NCBI GenBank assembly: GCA_046328125.1
Contig: JAXLXF010000007.1
Coordinates: forward strand, 62,001 to 126,000
Source of the DNA: JADZEM01 sp046328125
GTDB taxonomy: Bacteria > Chloroflexota > UBA6077 > JACCZL01
Length of the DNA stretch: 64,000 nucleotides
Direction: 5' to 3'
Below the pieces are notes generated by a model. That model did no database searches and was not told the DNA's origin. It worked only from the letters and a program-made list of their open reading frames with translations. This document shows, in pieces, positions 24,279 to 34,350 of the stretch. The number at the start of each line of letters is the position of its first letter. The stretch's first letter is position 1. The translations under genes were made by a program, and so were the position numbers.

Positions 24279-25226
24279 CTACGTCCGGCTGGTCGTGAGG
24301 CGGTCCAGGTACAGCTTCAGGAACCGGTCGGCGTCAATGCCCACGCAGACGTCGGCGTTGGGCACGCGGCCCCAGCGGCCTCGGCGGTCGGTCATGACCA
24401 TGCCCATCGCGCGGGGGCTGTCCGTCTCGATCTCGACGTACCAGTGCTCGGCCTGGAAGTAGCCCGGATCGACGGCGTAGAGCACCGCCGCCGAATCGTG
24501 CATCGGGAAGCCGTTGCGGCCGGTCCGACGCATGTAGTGGGCGCCGTAGTGGCTGCTGATGGCGTGGGTGAAGGCGCCGACCTCGCCGCCACGCTCGCGC
24601 AGGATCTCCACCTGCTCCGGCGAGATGATCGCCTGGAGCGTCACGTCCAGCCCGATCAGCGCCAGCTTGTAGCCGGCCGCCACGACGATGGCCGCCGCCT
24701 CCGGATCGTTGTGGAAGTTCGCCTCGGCGAGCGGCGTCACGTTGCCGGGGACGGTCGCCGCGCCGCCCATGATGATGAGCTCCTGGACGTGCTCGACGAT
24801 GCGCGGCTCCAGGCAGGTCGCCAGGGCGACGTTGGTGAGCGGCCCGACGGCCATCAGCGTGATCTCACCTGGCGCGGCCATCACCCGCTCGACGATGAGC
24901 TCGGCGGCCCGCTGCGAGCCGGCCGGTCGCGACGGTAGCGGCAGCTCGGCCCCGCCGAGACCGTTGTCGCCGTGCACCACGGCCCCGCCAAGCTGGCGCT
25001 GCCGCTTCGGCATCAACGGGCGGCCGGCGCCCGGCGCGACCGGTACGTCCGAACGGCCAGCCACGTCGAGCAGGATCACGGCGTTGCGGGTGGTCTGCTC
25101 CACGTCGACGTTCCCGAAGACGGTGGTCACGGCCTCGAGCTCGAGCTCCGGCGACGCGAGCAGGAAGAACAGGGCCATGGCGTCGTCGACACCGGGGTCC
25201 GTGTCGAAGATGATACGTCTGGACAT
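24279..25226 (-). CDS. Nucleoside hydrolase (inosine-uridine preferring family)
   Basis: A 315-residue N-ribohydrolase. RRIIFDTDPGVDDAMALFFLL is the family-defining Ca2+-binding Asp cluster, TLMAVGPLTNVALAT and IIMGGAATVPGNVTPLAEANFHNDPEAA give the substrate-binding Asn and Glu residues, and FPMHDSAAVLYAVDP supplies the late active-site His-Asp. It cleaves nucleosides to base and ribose for salvage. ATG 25226 has a GAGGAG about 11 bases upstream; GTG 25238 is in frame. It is divergent from the GntR-REC-REC regulator gene with a 212-bp spacer, which makes it a candidate target of that regulator. Confidence 0.92.
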   Translation of the reverse strand: MSRRIIFDTDPGVDDAMALFFLLASPELELEAVTTVFGNVDVEQTTRNAVILLDVAGRSDVPVAPGAGRPLMPKRQRQLGGAVVHGDNGLGGAELPLPSRPAGSQRAAELIVERVMAAPGEITLMAVGPLTNVALATCLEPRIVEHVQELIIMGGAATVPGNVTPLAEANFHNDPEAAAIVVAAGYKLALIGLDVTLQAIISPEQVEILRERGGEVGAFTHAISSHYGAHYMRRTGRNGFPMHDSAAVLYAVDPGYFQAEHWYVEIETDSPRAMGMVMTDRRGRWGRVPNADVCVGIDADRFLKLYLDRLTTSRT

Positions 25227-25438
25227 CGTCGGGAACACTCCTCGGCGCGAATACGCTGACCTGTCTGGGCGCTAACCTGATACAGTCTGCACGGGGGCTG
25301 TCCTTTTGGCCCTCGGAGCGGTATACTACCGCCAGCCAGTCTTGTCGTGATAGCGCAACAGATCCAGTATGGCGTTCGCCTGTTTGGGAGGCGATCTGCC
25401 GCAACAACAGGAGATCTCGCACACGTCGAGGTGCTTCG

Positions 25439-26476
25439 ATGGCTGAGTCCGGCGCCGAGCCACGCCCATACCAGCGCGTCTACGCCGACCTTCGCTCGCG
25501 GATCGAGCAGGGGGCGCTGGCACATGGCGCGCAGCTCCCGAGCCAGCCGGCCCTGGCGGCGGAGTACGGCGTCGCGCTCCTGACCGTTCGCCACGCCATC
25601 GAGCTGTTACGGCGGGCCGGCTACGTCTCGGTCGAGCACGGTCGGGGCACGTTCGTCACCGATCCACGCGGGGCTGACACCGTGCTGGTGGTGGACGACG
25701 ACGCGCGGGTTCGCTCGGTGCTGGTGGAGCACGTCGCGTACGCTGGCTTCCGGGTGCTGGAGGCGAGCAACGGCCTCGAAGCGCTCGAAGTGCTGTCGCG
25801 CGAGCCGGTCAGTCTGGTGTTCACCGACTTGCGGATGCCGACGATGGACGGCGTCGAGCTGCTGCGGCGGGCCAGGCCGCGCTACCCGAGCACGATCTTC
25901 ATCGTGGTGAGCGCGTACCCGGACGATCTGGTGGCGCTGTACCGCACGGACGCCTTTCCGATCACGGTCATCCCGAAGCCGTTTCGGGCCGAGCAGGTTC
26001 GGCGGGCGCTGGCGCTGCTGCGCAGCACCGAGTCAGCGCCCGCGCCGGTCCCGGCCGCCTGGACCGAGGCGCGGGCGAATGGCGAGCGCCCGCCGAGCTC
26101 GCCCGAGCGACCGTTCACGCCAGCCTCGGTGCTGATCGTGGACGACGACGCGTTTCACCGGGCCACGCTCGGCGAGATGATGAGCGCGCAGGGACATCAT
26201 GTCCGAGAGGCAGCGGACGGCTCCAGCGCTCTGGAGGCGGTGGCCGAAGAACGATTCAGTCACATCTTCCTGGAAGTCCACCTGCCGGGCCTGGGCGGCA
26301 TCGAGATGGCGCGCCTGATCCGCGAGCGCGACCCGCGCACCGTCACGATCCTGATGAGCGCGGACGAGCAGGACGTGCTGCGGGTGCGGCAGGCCGGCCT
26401 CGGCCCGTCGATGACGCTAGTGAAGCCACTCAGCGCCACCCACGTGATGGCAGCGCTGCGGCTTGGCCGAGACTGA
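25439..26476 (+). CDS. GntR winged-helix fused to two receiver domains
   Basis: A 345-residue regulator with a rare domain order. Residues about 10-76 are a GntR-type winged helix (PYQRVYADLRSRIEQGAL...LPSQPALAAEYGVALLTVRHAIELLRRAGYVSVEHGRGTFV). Residues 81-195 are a complete receiver domain with acidic DDD at 86-88, phospho-acceptor Asp130 (FTDLRMP) and Lys180. Residues 230-343 are a second receiver with DDD at 235-237 and Lys329, but Glu279 (FLEVHLPG) where the phospho-acceptor Asp should be. So receiver 1 looks phosphorylatable and receiver 2 looks like a built-in phosphomimic. GntR proteins normally carry ligand-binding domains. GAGG lies seven bases before the ATG; a TATACT -10 candidate is at 25323. 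Confidence 0.88.
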   Translation: MAESGAEPRPYQRVYADLRSRIEQGALAHGAQLPSQPALAAEYGVALLTVRHAIELLRRAGYVSVEHGRGTFVTDPRGADTVLVVDDDARVRSVLVEHVAYAGFRVLEASNGLEALEVLSREPVSLVFTDLRMPTMDGVELLRRARPRYPSTIFIVVSAYPDDLVALYRTDAFPITVIPKPFRAEQVRRALALLRSTESAPAPVPAAWTEARANGERPPSSPERPFTPASVLIVDDDAFHRATLGEMMSAQGHHVREAADGSSALEAVAEERFSHIFLEVHLPGLGGIEMARLIRERDPRTVTILMSADEQDVLRVRQAGLGPSMTLVKPLSATHVMAALRLGRD

Positions 26477-26602
26477 CCGGCCTCCGGCTTCGCGATTCCG
26501 TCTTTCCGGCACATCCGCTTCGTGGTACCCTGCAAGAGCGCTGCCCGCACGGCTCCTGACGAGCTCGGGCCAGAGATCCCCGGCGGCGCGGGACGGGTTA
26601 TC

Positions 26603-27376
26603 GTGAGCAGTGGCCCCCTCAAGGTGCTCTCCACGGACGGTCGCGCTACCGGCCGCCGACATGGTAACGGTGCTTCGTGGGCGTTTCGGCGCCTGGTGAC
26701 GCTGCGACTCGCGTCGTTCGCGCTCGTGGTGCTCGCCACGGCCACGCTCGTCACTCCGGCCCTCGGCGCCGAGGTGGCCGTCCGCACCGCCGACAGTGCA
26801 TCGTCCGCGCGGCTCGGCCAGACAGTCGCGCCCCAGACCGTCGCCCAGGACGAGACGAAGGACGCGACTGATGGCGGCTACACGCCGACGACCCGTCAGG
26901 TCGTGTTCCCGAGCATCGCGCTCGGTCTGACGCAACAACGGCCGATCCCGCTCGGGGTGACCTGCTCCTGCACCATCGACCGCGTCGGCCTGGTCAGCCA
27001 GTTCGACATCACGGTGCTGCAGGTCGTGCCAGACGCCTATCAGATGGTGCTCCAGCTGAACCGCTTCAACAAGCCACCCAGGAACGGGGCGCGGTACGTC
27101 GGGGTGTACGTCGGCCAGCAGTACGTGGCCGGCCCGCAGAACCAGGCGTACACGACCAGCGAGGCCGATTGGAAGGCGACCGCCACCGACGAGCGGCTGA
27201 GCGACGTGGCCCAGCTGTTGCATGTGGACCAGGAGTATCGTCCGCGCGCCGACGTCTACCCGGCCAACTACGTGAACGGCTGGCTCATCTTCGAGCTGCC
27301 GGTCAACCGCCCGGCCTTCATGGTCTGGAATTACAACTTCGTCGGCGAGCGCGGCATCTGGTTCGCCTTGCAGTAA
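26603..27376 (+). CDS. Secreted protein with DUF4352-like domain
   Basis: A roughly 257-residue exported protein. A hydrophobic segment (LRLASFALVVLATATLVTPALGA) acts as signal peptide after a basic N region. The mature part has a beta-rich domain resembling the telokin-like DUF4352 fold: DITVLQVVPDAYQMVLQLNRFNKPPRNGARYVGVYV, and late strands ending VGERGIWFALQ. Such domains are extracytoplasmic and of unknown binding function. GTG 26603 is taken as start; the frame is open from 26522, but TGGTACCCT at 26523-26531 resembles an extended -10, so translation from there is unlikely. The start remains uncertain. Confidence 0.7.
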   Translation: MSSGPLKVLSTDGRATGRRHGNGASWAFRRLVTLRLASFALVVLATATLVTPALGAEVAVRTADSASSARLGQTVAPQTVAQDETKDATDGGYTPTTRQVVFPSIALGLTQQRPIPLGVTCSCTIDRVGLVSQFDITVLQVVPDAYQMVLQLNRFNKPPRNGARYVGVYVGQQYVAGPQNQAYTTSEADWKATATDERLSDVAQLLHVDQEYRPRADVYPANYVNGWLIFELPVNRPAFMVWNYNFVGERGIWFALQ

Positions 27377-27425
27377 GCGCTCCACGCAGCAGACCCATCT
27401 CCGGCGCCAGGGGTGATCGAACATC

Positions 27426-28676
27426 GTGCCCGACTCCCTACCGTTTCCTACCCTGTCTTCGTACGACGGCGTTCGCGTGGTCGAGCTGGCGGGTGGGCCG
27501 TACGAGCGAGGGCGGCAGCACGGCGAGATCCTGGGCGAGCGGATCAGGCACCTGCGGCACCGGGTGATCGACGACATCGTCTTCGGCAAAGGCCCGGCGA
27601 TGGGCGCGGCGTTCCTGACGGTGCTGTACGGCATTCTGGCCCGGATGCACCCGAACATCCCGCGCGAGCTGCGCGAGGAGATGCGTGGCGTCGCGGACGG
27701 CGCCCGGGTGGCATACCGTGACGTCCTGCTGATCAACTGCTTCGACGACGTGCTGCACGCGCTGATTCAGCTCAACCCGTTCCTGGCGCCGATCCTCCAT
27801 CACCGGTTCGTCAAGCCGGTCCTCGGCTGGATCGGCGCGCCGCCGACGCCAGCACCGGGATTCGCCTGCTCGGCGTTTGCGCTCACGGGGACGGCCAGCG
27901 CGACCGGCTCGCCGATCCACGGTCGCAACCTGGACTACCTCGTCAACGACGGCTTCGTGGACCCGGACGGCATCGTCCCGCGCGAGCTGCGCGAGAACGT
28001 GGTGGTGTTCGTCGTGCGGCCGGCACGCGGACGCCCGTTCGCGTCGGTCGCCTGGCCGGGGTTCGTGGGGCTGGTGACGGCGCTGAACGCGGACGGGCTG
28101 TCGCTCGCCTGCCTGACCTCGACGGTCTCGCGCGAGACGGCGAACGGCACGCCGCTGCTGCTGCTGTATCGCACGATCGCCCAGTACGCGGGCACGCTGG
28201 ACGAGGCGGAGTGGCTGCTGCGCGGCACCCGCCGCACGATCGGCAACAACCTGACGGCGGTGTCCGGTCCGGCCGACGACGCGCGCGGCTTCGAGCTGAC
28301 GACGAGCCACGTCCGCGCAAACCAGCCGACGGACGGCCTGGTGGCGGCGACCAACCACTTCCAGCACCCGACGATGGCCGAGCTCCAGGCTGGCTGGGTC
28401 GTCCCGAGCTCCGAGAACCGTCTGGAACGGCTGCGGGAGCTGTTCGGGAGCGGCAGGCACGGCATCGCCGAGGCGCAGGCGGCGCTGGTCGATCTGTGCC
28501 CTCCCGCTGGCGCCTCCGACGTCTGGGACTGCCTGAACAATCCTGGCACGATCTACAGCTCGATTGCCGATCCGGCGGCGTTGCGCTACTGGGTCCGCGC
28601 CCACGACCGGCCAGACCGCACCTGGGTCGAGCTAGACCTGTCGGAGCTGCTCCGCGCTGAGCGCCCCGCCGCCTGA
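27426..28676 (+). CDS. C45 family peptidase / acyltransferase-like Ntn hydrolase
   Basis: A 416-residue protein of the acyl-CoA:6-aminopenicillanate acyltransferase (C45) type. GGPYERGRQHGEILGERIR is the family N-terminal motif. The chain would be self-cleaved before the nucleophile Cys of GFACSAFALTG (near residue 148), and GSPIHGRNLDYL, NADGLSLACLT and TNHFQHPTM supply the remaining Ntn-hydrolase core. These enzymes hydrolyse or transfer amide-linked acyl groups; substrate unknown. GTG 27426 starts the frame. It follows the secreted protein gene by 49 bp and may share its transcript. Confidence 0.85.
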   Translation: MPDSLPFPTLSSYDGVRVVELAGGPYERGRQHGEILGERIRHLRHRVIDDIVFGKGPAMGAAFLTVLYGILARMHPNIPRELREEMRGVADGARVAYRDVLLINCFDDVLHALIQLNPFLAPILHHRFVKPVLGWIGAPPTPAPGFACSAFALTGTASATGSPIHGRNLDYLVNDGFVDPDGIVPRELRENVVVFVVRPARGRPFASVAWPGFVGLVTALNADGLSLACLTSTVSRETANGTPLLLLYRTIAQYAGTLDEAEWLLRGTRRTIGNNLTAVSGPADDARGFELTTSHVRANQPTDGLVAATNHFQHPTMAELQAGWVVPSSENRLERLRELFGSGRHGIAEAQAALVDLCPPAGASDVWDCLNNPGTIYSSIADPAALRYWVRAHDRPDRTWVELDLSELLRAERPAA

Positions 28677-28690
28677 AGTCCCTGTTCGGC

Positions 28691-28699
28691 TGGTACACT
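28691..28699 (+). promoter_or_regulatory. Extended -10 promoter candidate
   Basis: TGGTACACT, identical to that at 10692, lies 43 bases before the DUF433 antitoxin ATG, in the short spacer after the C45 gene. No convincing -35. Confidence 0.4.
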
Positions 28700-28742
28700 T
28701 CGGGCACGATCTAACGCGGTCTCGAACCGAGAGGAGATCCGG

Positions 28743-29009
28743 ATGGCCCTGCCGACACAGCGCGAATCGTGGCCTCGGCGGGTCGTGCGCAATCCCCACG
28801 TCCTCGGCGGTGAGCCCACCCTCGAGGGCACCCGCATCTCCGTTCGGACCGTCGTCGAGGCGCTACGGTACAACGACACGATCGAGGACGTGCTCCGGGG
28901 CTATCCAATGCTCGATCGTCAGGCGATCGAACGAGCCCTTGACTTCTATCGACGCCATCAGGATGAGATTGACCGCTATATTCTCGAGAATCAAGACTCA
29001 CAAGAGTGA
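28743..29009 (+). CDS. DUF433 antitoxin
   Basis: An 88-residue protein of the DUF433 (VapB45-like) family: VRNPHVLGGEPTLEGTRISVRTVVEALRYNDTIEDVLRGYPMLDRQAIERALDFYRRH, a winged-helix-like fold with the typical GGxPxxxGTRIxV core. It is expected to bind its operator and neutralise the PIN-like protein encoded immediately downstream. GAGGAG six bases before ATG 28743. Its TGA overlaps the GTG start of the toxin gene. Confidence 0.88.
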   Translation: MALPTQRESWPRRVVRNPHVLGGEPTLEGTRISVRTVVEALRYNDTIEDVLRGYPMLDRQAIERALDFYRRHQDEIDRYILENQDSQE

Positions 29010-29446
29010 TGTATCCGGAGACGTACCTCGACGAATGTGTCCACACTGACCTTGCGGGACATCTTCGCCGACGCGGCATCTCCGCGACGACCGCTGTTGA
29101 GGCGGGCACCCTCGGCTACGACGACGAGTCTCAGCTTCTCTTCGCTGCCCATCACGGCTGGGTCCTGGTCTCGCACAATCAGCGGCACTTCTATCGATTG
29201 CACCAGCAGTTCGAGCAGGCCGGACGGTCGCATGGTGGCATCATCCTCGTTCCCAGTGGCCGCCACGCGCTTGTCGCGTTGCGAACCGTCCTGCTCGTGC
29301 ACCGGCTCCTGCTCCTGGAGAGCGCCAGGTCACAGCTCATTCGCTGGCATGACCTCCAACAGGAGCTGATTGGGGGATTTCGCCTCGACGGATTCGACGA
29401 GACCGACGTCCGAGCGGCGCTTGGCATCGATCCGATCGAGCTTTGA
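29006..29446 (+). CDS. DUF5615 PIN-like toxin
   Basis: A 146-residue protein of the DUF5615/Mut7-like PIN group usually paired with DUF433. TYLDECVHTDLAGHLRRRGISATT gives the first catalytic Asp, GYDDESQLLFAAHHGWVLVSHNQRHFYRL the central acidic residues and the late motif, where Asn (SHN) stands in the position often taken by Asp. PIN toxins are Mg2+-dependent ribonucleases. GTG 29006 overlaps the antitoxin stop by four bases. The protein is about 30 residues longer at the C terminus than the minimal domain. Type II toxin-antitoxin assignment rests on family pairing. Confidence 0.85.
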   Translation: MMYPETYLDECVHTDLAGHLRRRGISATTAVEAGTLGYDDESQLLFAAHHGWVLVSHNQRHFYRLHQQFEQAGRSHGGIILVPSGRHALVALRTVLLVHRLLLLESARSQLIRWHDLQQELIGGFRLDGFDETDVRAALGIDPIEL

Positions 29447-29470
29447 CACTTCGCGGAGATCGACGGCGAG

Positions 29471-30241
29471 GTGGACGAACGGACGAAGCAGCGACGTGTG
29501 GGGCGGGCGATCCTTCACGTGCACACGACGTTCAGCGACGGCACGGCCACCGTCGAGGAGATCCTGGACGATGCCGAGTGGCACGGCGACATCGATGTCG
29601 TCGGGATCGCCGACCACGACGACACCCAGGCGTTCGCGCGGGCCGTGCGCTGGAAGGCCGAGCACCCTGGGAGTCGCGTCGAGCCGATCTGGGGCGTCGA
29701 GCTGACGATCAGAGCGTTCAAGCATCTGTGCCTATACCGCCTGACACCGCCGTTCCCAGAGCAGCCGCCGCCGAAGTTTCTGTCGCTGTGGCAGGCCGTC
29801 GCCGCCGCGAAGTCCCTCGGCGCGTTCGTCGTGGTACCGCACGTGGACACCTTCTGGATCGGGTTGGGCCGCCACCGCCTCGCGCCACTGGCAGCCCCGC
29901 TCGGGATCGACGGCTTCGAGCTGCTCAACCCGTACCACGGCTCGCGGGCAAACGTGGCCGCTCTGCTCGATCTGAACCGACGCCACGAGCGGCGGCACGG
30001 ACGGCCCCTGCTCGCAATTGGCGGGAGCGACGCCCACCACCTCGAAGACCTGTACCGTGTCGTCGTCCAGTTCCCAGGGCACACACCGGCCGACCTGGCG
30101 CAGGCGTTTCAGCAGCGGACCGCGACGGCCGTCTGGGGGCCGCCCAGCCCGCCGCCGTCGTTGCGCAAGCAGCTTCGGCAGCACACCCGCGCGCTGCTGC
30201 TCCACCCGGCCGAGCAGATCCACCGACACTTCGGGCGCTGA
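29471..30241 (+). CDS. PHP-domain metallophosphoesterase
   Basis: A 256-residue PHP (polymerase and histidinol phosphatase) protein. Metal-binding motifs are in order: AILHVHTTFSDGTATVEE, GIADHDDTQ, IWGVELTIR, VVVPHVDTFW and GSDAHHLED. The Pro-rich tail is short and basic. Free-standing PHP proteins hydrolyse phosphoesters such as nucleotides or 3',5'-bisphosphates; the substrate is unclear. GTG 29471 starts the gene 24 bases after the toxin gene stop, so it may be read through from the toxin-antitoxin promoter. Confidence 0.88.
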   Translation: MDERTKQRRVGRAILHVHTTFSDGTATVEEILDDAEWHGDIDVVGIADHDDTQAFARAVRWKAEHPGSRVEPIWGVELTIRAFKHLCLYRLTPPFPEQPPPKFLSLWQAVAAAKSLGAFVVVPHVDTFWIGLGRHRLAPLAAPLGIDGFELLNPYHGSRANVAALLDLNRRHERRHGRPLLAIGGSDAHHLEDLYRVVVQFPGHTPADLAQAFQQRTATAVWGPPSPPPSLRKQLRQHTRALLLHPAEQIHRHFGR

Positions 30242-30260
30242 CCGACGCTACGAGCGCCGG

Positions 30261-31985
30261 CTACGGGCGGTCGTCTGGGCCGGGCGCGCCGTAGACGTCG
30301 TCGCGGCTGCTGGATCGGGAGCGCGGAGTGACCGACGGCTGGCTGTTGGGACGCTGCGCCAGCTCGCGGAGCTGTGCTTCGTGCTCGGCGGTCGCCACAT
30401 ACGCACGCCAGCGGCCGTAGTTCCAGGTGCGCCAGTCCTCCTTCTGCCCGCTCTCCCAGCGCCGAATCAGGCGTTGGGCCACCATCACCCGCTGGTATTC
30501 CGGGATGTACGGCAGCGCTTCGATGACGGCCGGGCTGGCGTCGGAGCTCAGGAGCATCGTGTAGGCGCCGTCGAAGCGGGTCGGCGCGTCGTGGCGAGCC
30601 GCGTTGGTGCGGACGATCAGGTCGTCCGGGTTCATCATGTCGAGCGTGGCGGCGACGAGCAGGCCAGCCACCAGTCCGCCGAACAAGAACCGCTCGCGTC
30701 GATTTCGGAGCACCGTGGCGAGATACCAGCCGGCGCAGACCGTGATCCAGAGCATGAACGCGGTGGTGTAGAGCCGCAGCTCGGTCAGCCCGTACTCCTC
30801 GGTGTACAGCCGCATCCGCTGCAGCGCCGAGACGATCACCACGAACAGCAGCACCACCAGCAGGCCGGCCAGGATGCGGTAGACCAGCATCTCGCGGGGC
30901 GTCGTGAGGCGGCCGAGCCAATCGAGGAACAGGACGATCGGCAGCAGCAGCGCCGCTACGGCCACCAGCTCGAAGAAGCCGCGCCGCGCGTACTCGGCGT
31001 AGGTCAGCGATTCCGAGACCTGCACCAGCTCGGCGCCGCCGAACAGGTAGCGGAACTGCACGATCACGAACGCCAGGAACAGCAGGTCGAGCAGCCCCAG
31101 CACGATGCCGAGCTCGACCAGCCCGAGCAGCCCGATCCGGCCGCCCGGCAGCTTCGGCTTCGACGGAGGGAGTACGTCACCTCCCAACCCCGTCTCCGGC
31201 GCAGACAGAGGGAGATCGGGACTCGAATCGACCAGCTCCCCCTCTCCCGCGGCAGGGACAGCACGAGGGGGCTGGGGGGTGAGGGCAGTTTCAGGGGACT
31301 GAGGCGCGAGCATCTTCCCGGCGATCGTGCAGAACAGCGCCTGCCGCAAGAAGCCGGCCGTCAACCAGGCCCAGAACCCGGTCCAGAACACGTGCGAGAA
31401 CGCCTGTCGAACGTCGATGGCGAAGGCGTTTCGGATCAGGCCCGAGAAGACGGCGTCGGCGGCCATGAACAGCCCGCCGAACACCACCAGCAGCGGAATG
31501 GCGATCAACATGCCGCGCAGCACGGCCAGCACCACCGCCGACCAGCCCGTGCGTGGGATTTCCTTCCAACGCACGTCGTAGCAGGCCAGCACGATCGCGC
31601 CACCGCAGGCGTGGAACCCGGCCGAGATCGCGGCGCCCAGGTACTGGGGCAGGCCGCCGATGACCGGCCAGCCGCCCGCCGCGCGGTGCGCCGCCAGCGC
31701 GAGCGTCAGCAGCACCGCCAGCACGTTCACCACCAGCAGCGTCTGCGAATCTCTGACAGCGATGGCCGCCGCGAACAGCAGGGCCGGGATCGCCAGCCAG
31801 CGGGACTCACCCAGGAGGGGCATGCGCGCCTGCCACAGCAGCAGCGCGACCCCACTTACCAGCGCCACGATCCAGAGCAGCGCGTTCAAACCCCAGGGCA
31901 GCTCTCCCAGCAGCAAGTCGCCGAGCAGGCCCAGCAGGCCGGCCGCGACCAGGGCCAGCAGCCCCAGGCGGGTCTCGTCGCGCAC
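30261..31985 (-). CDS. DUF4173 multi-pass membrane protein with repeat-derived insert
   Basis: A 574-residue membrane protein with about 11-12 hydrophobic helices. The C-terminal half has the DUF4173 signature QVSESLTYAEYARRGFFELVAVAALLLPIVLF, and LTELRLYTTAFMLWI. The family role is unknown. Residues about 225-278 form a soluble Pro/Ser-rich stretch between two membrane helices, encoded by DNA matching the intergenic CCCTCACCCCCCAGCC / GGGAGAGGGGGAG repeat; it appears to be an in-frame repeat insertion. GTG 31985 follows GGAGGGAAC. It lies downstream of uvrC on the same strand, 163 bp away. Confidence 0.85.
   Translation of the reverse strand: MRDETRLGLLALVAAGLLGLLGDLLLGELPWGLNALLWIVALVSGVALLLWQARMPLLGESRWLAIPALLFAAAIAVRDSQTLLVVNVLAVLLTLALAAHRAAGGWPVIGGLPQYLGAAISAGFHACGGAIVLACYDVRWKEIPRTGWSAVVLAVLRGMLIAIPLLVVFGGLFMAADAVFSGLIRNAFAIDVRQAFSHVFWTGFWAWLTAGFLRQALFCTIAGKMLAPQSPETALTPQPPRAVPAAGEGELVDSSPDLPLSAPETGLGGDVLPPSKPKLPGGRIGLLGLVELGIVLGLLDLLFLAFVIVQFRYLFGGAELVQVSESLTYAEYARRGFFELVAVAALLLPIVLFLDWLGRLTTPREMLVYRILAGLLVVLLFVVIVSALQRMRLYTEEYGLTELRLYTTAFMLWITVCAGWYLATVLRNRRERFLFGGLVAGLLVAATLDMMNPDDLIVRTNAARHDAPTRFDGAYTMLLSSDASPAVIEALPYIPEYQRVMVAQRLIRRWESGQKEDWRTWNYGRWRAYVATAEHEAQLRELAQRPNSQPSVTPRSRSSSRDDVYGAPGPDDRP
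31190..31305. repeat. CCCTCACCCC/GAGAGGGG palindromic repeat inside the DUF4173 gene
   Basis: On the minus strand, CCCTCACCCCCCAGCCCCCT, then about 20 bases, then GCGGGAGAGGGGGAGCTGG. The same core occurs inside uvrC and, degraded, at 58.3 kb. It lies wholly within coding sequence. Confidence 0.65.
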
Positions 31986-32148
31986 GTTCCCTCCAGCAGA
32001 CGCCTCGGGTTGGACAGAAATCGGTCAGGTGAGATGACGCGTTCGCCCATCACAACGAGCATACGAGGCGAGAAGCGACGTGACGAGCACTCGCAGGCGG
32101 TCGACTGGCGCACCTGAGTGCGTGACACTCCGTCCCTGCGTGCGCGCG

Positions 32149-34281
<2,133 letters not shown>

Positions 34282-34350
34282 CGCTGAACGGCCTTTGTGA
34301 CGACTTTACTCACCAGAACGACGGCCACATTCGTCATTATACCCAGTGAA

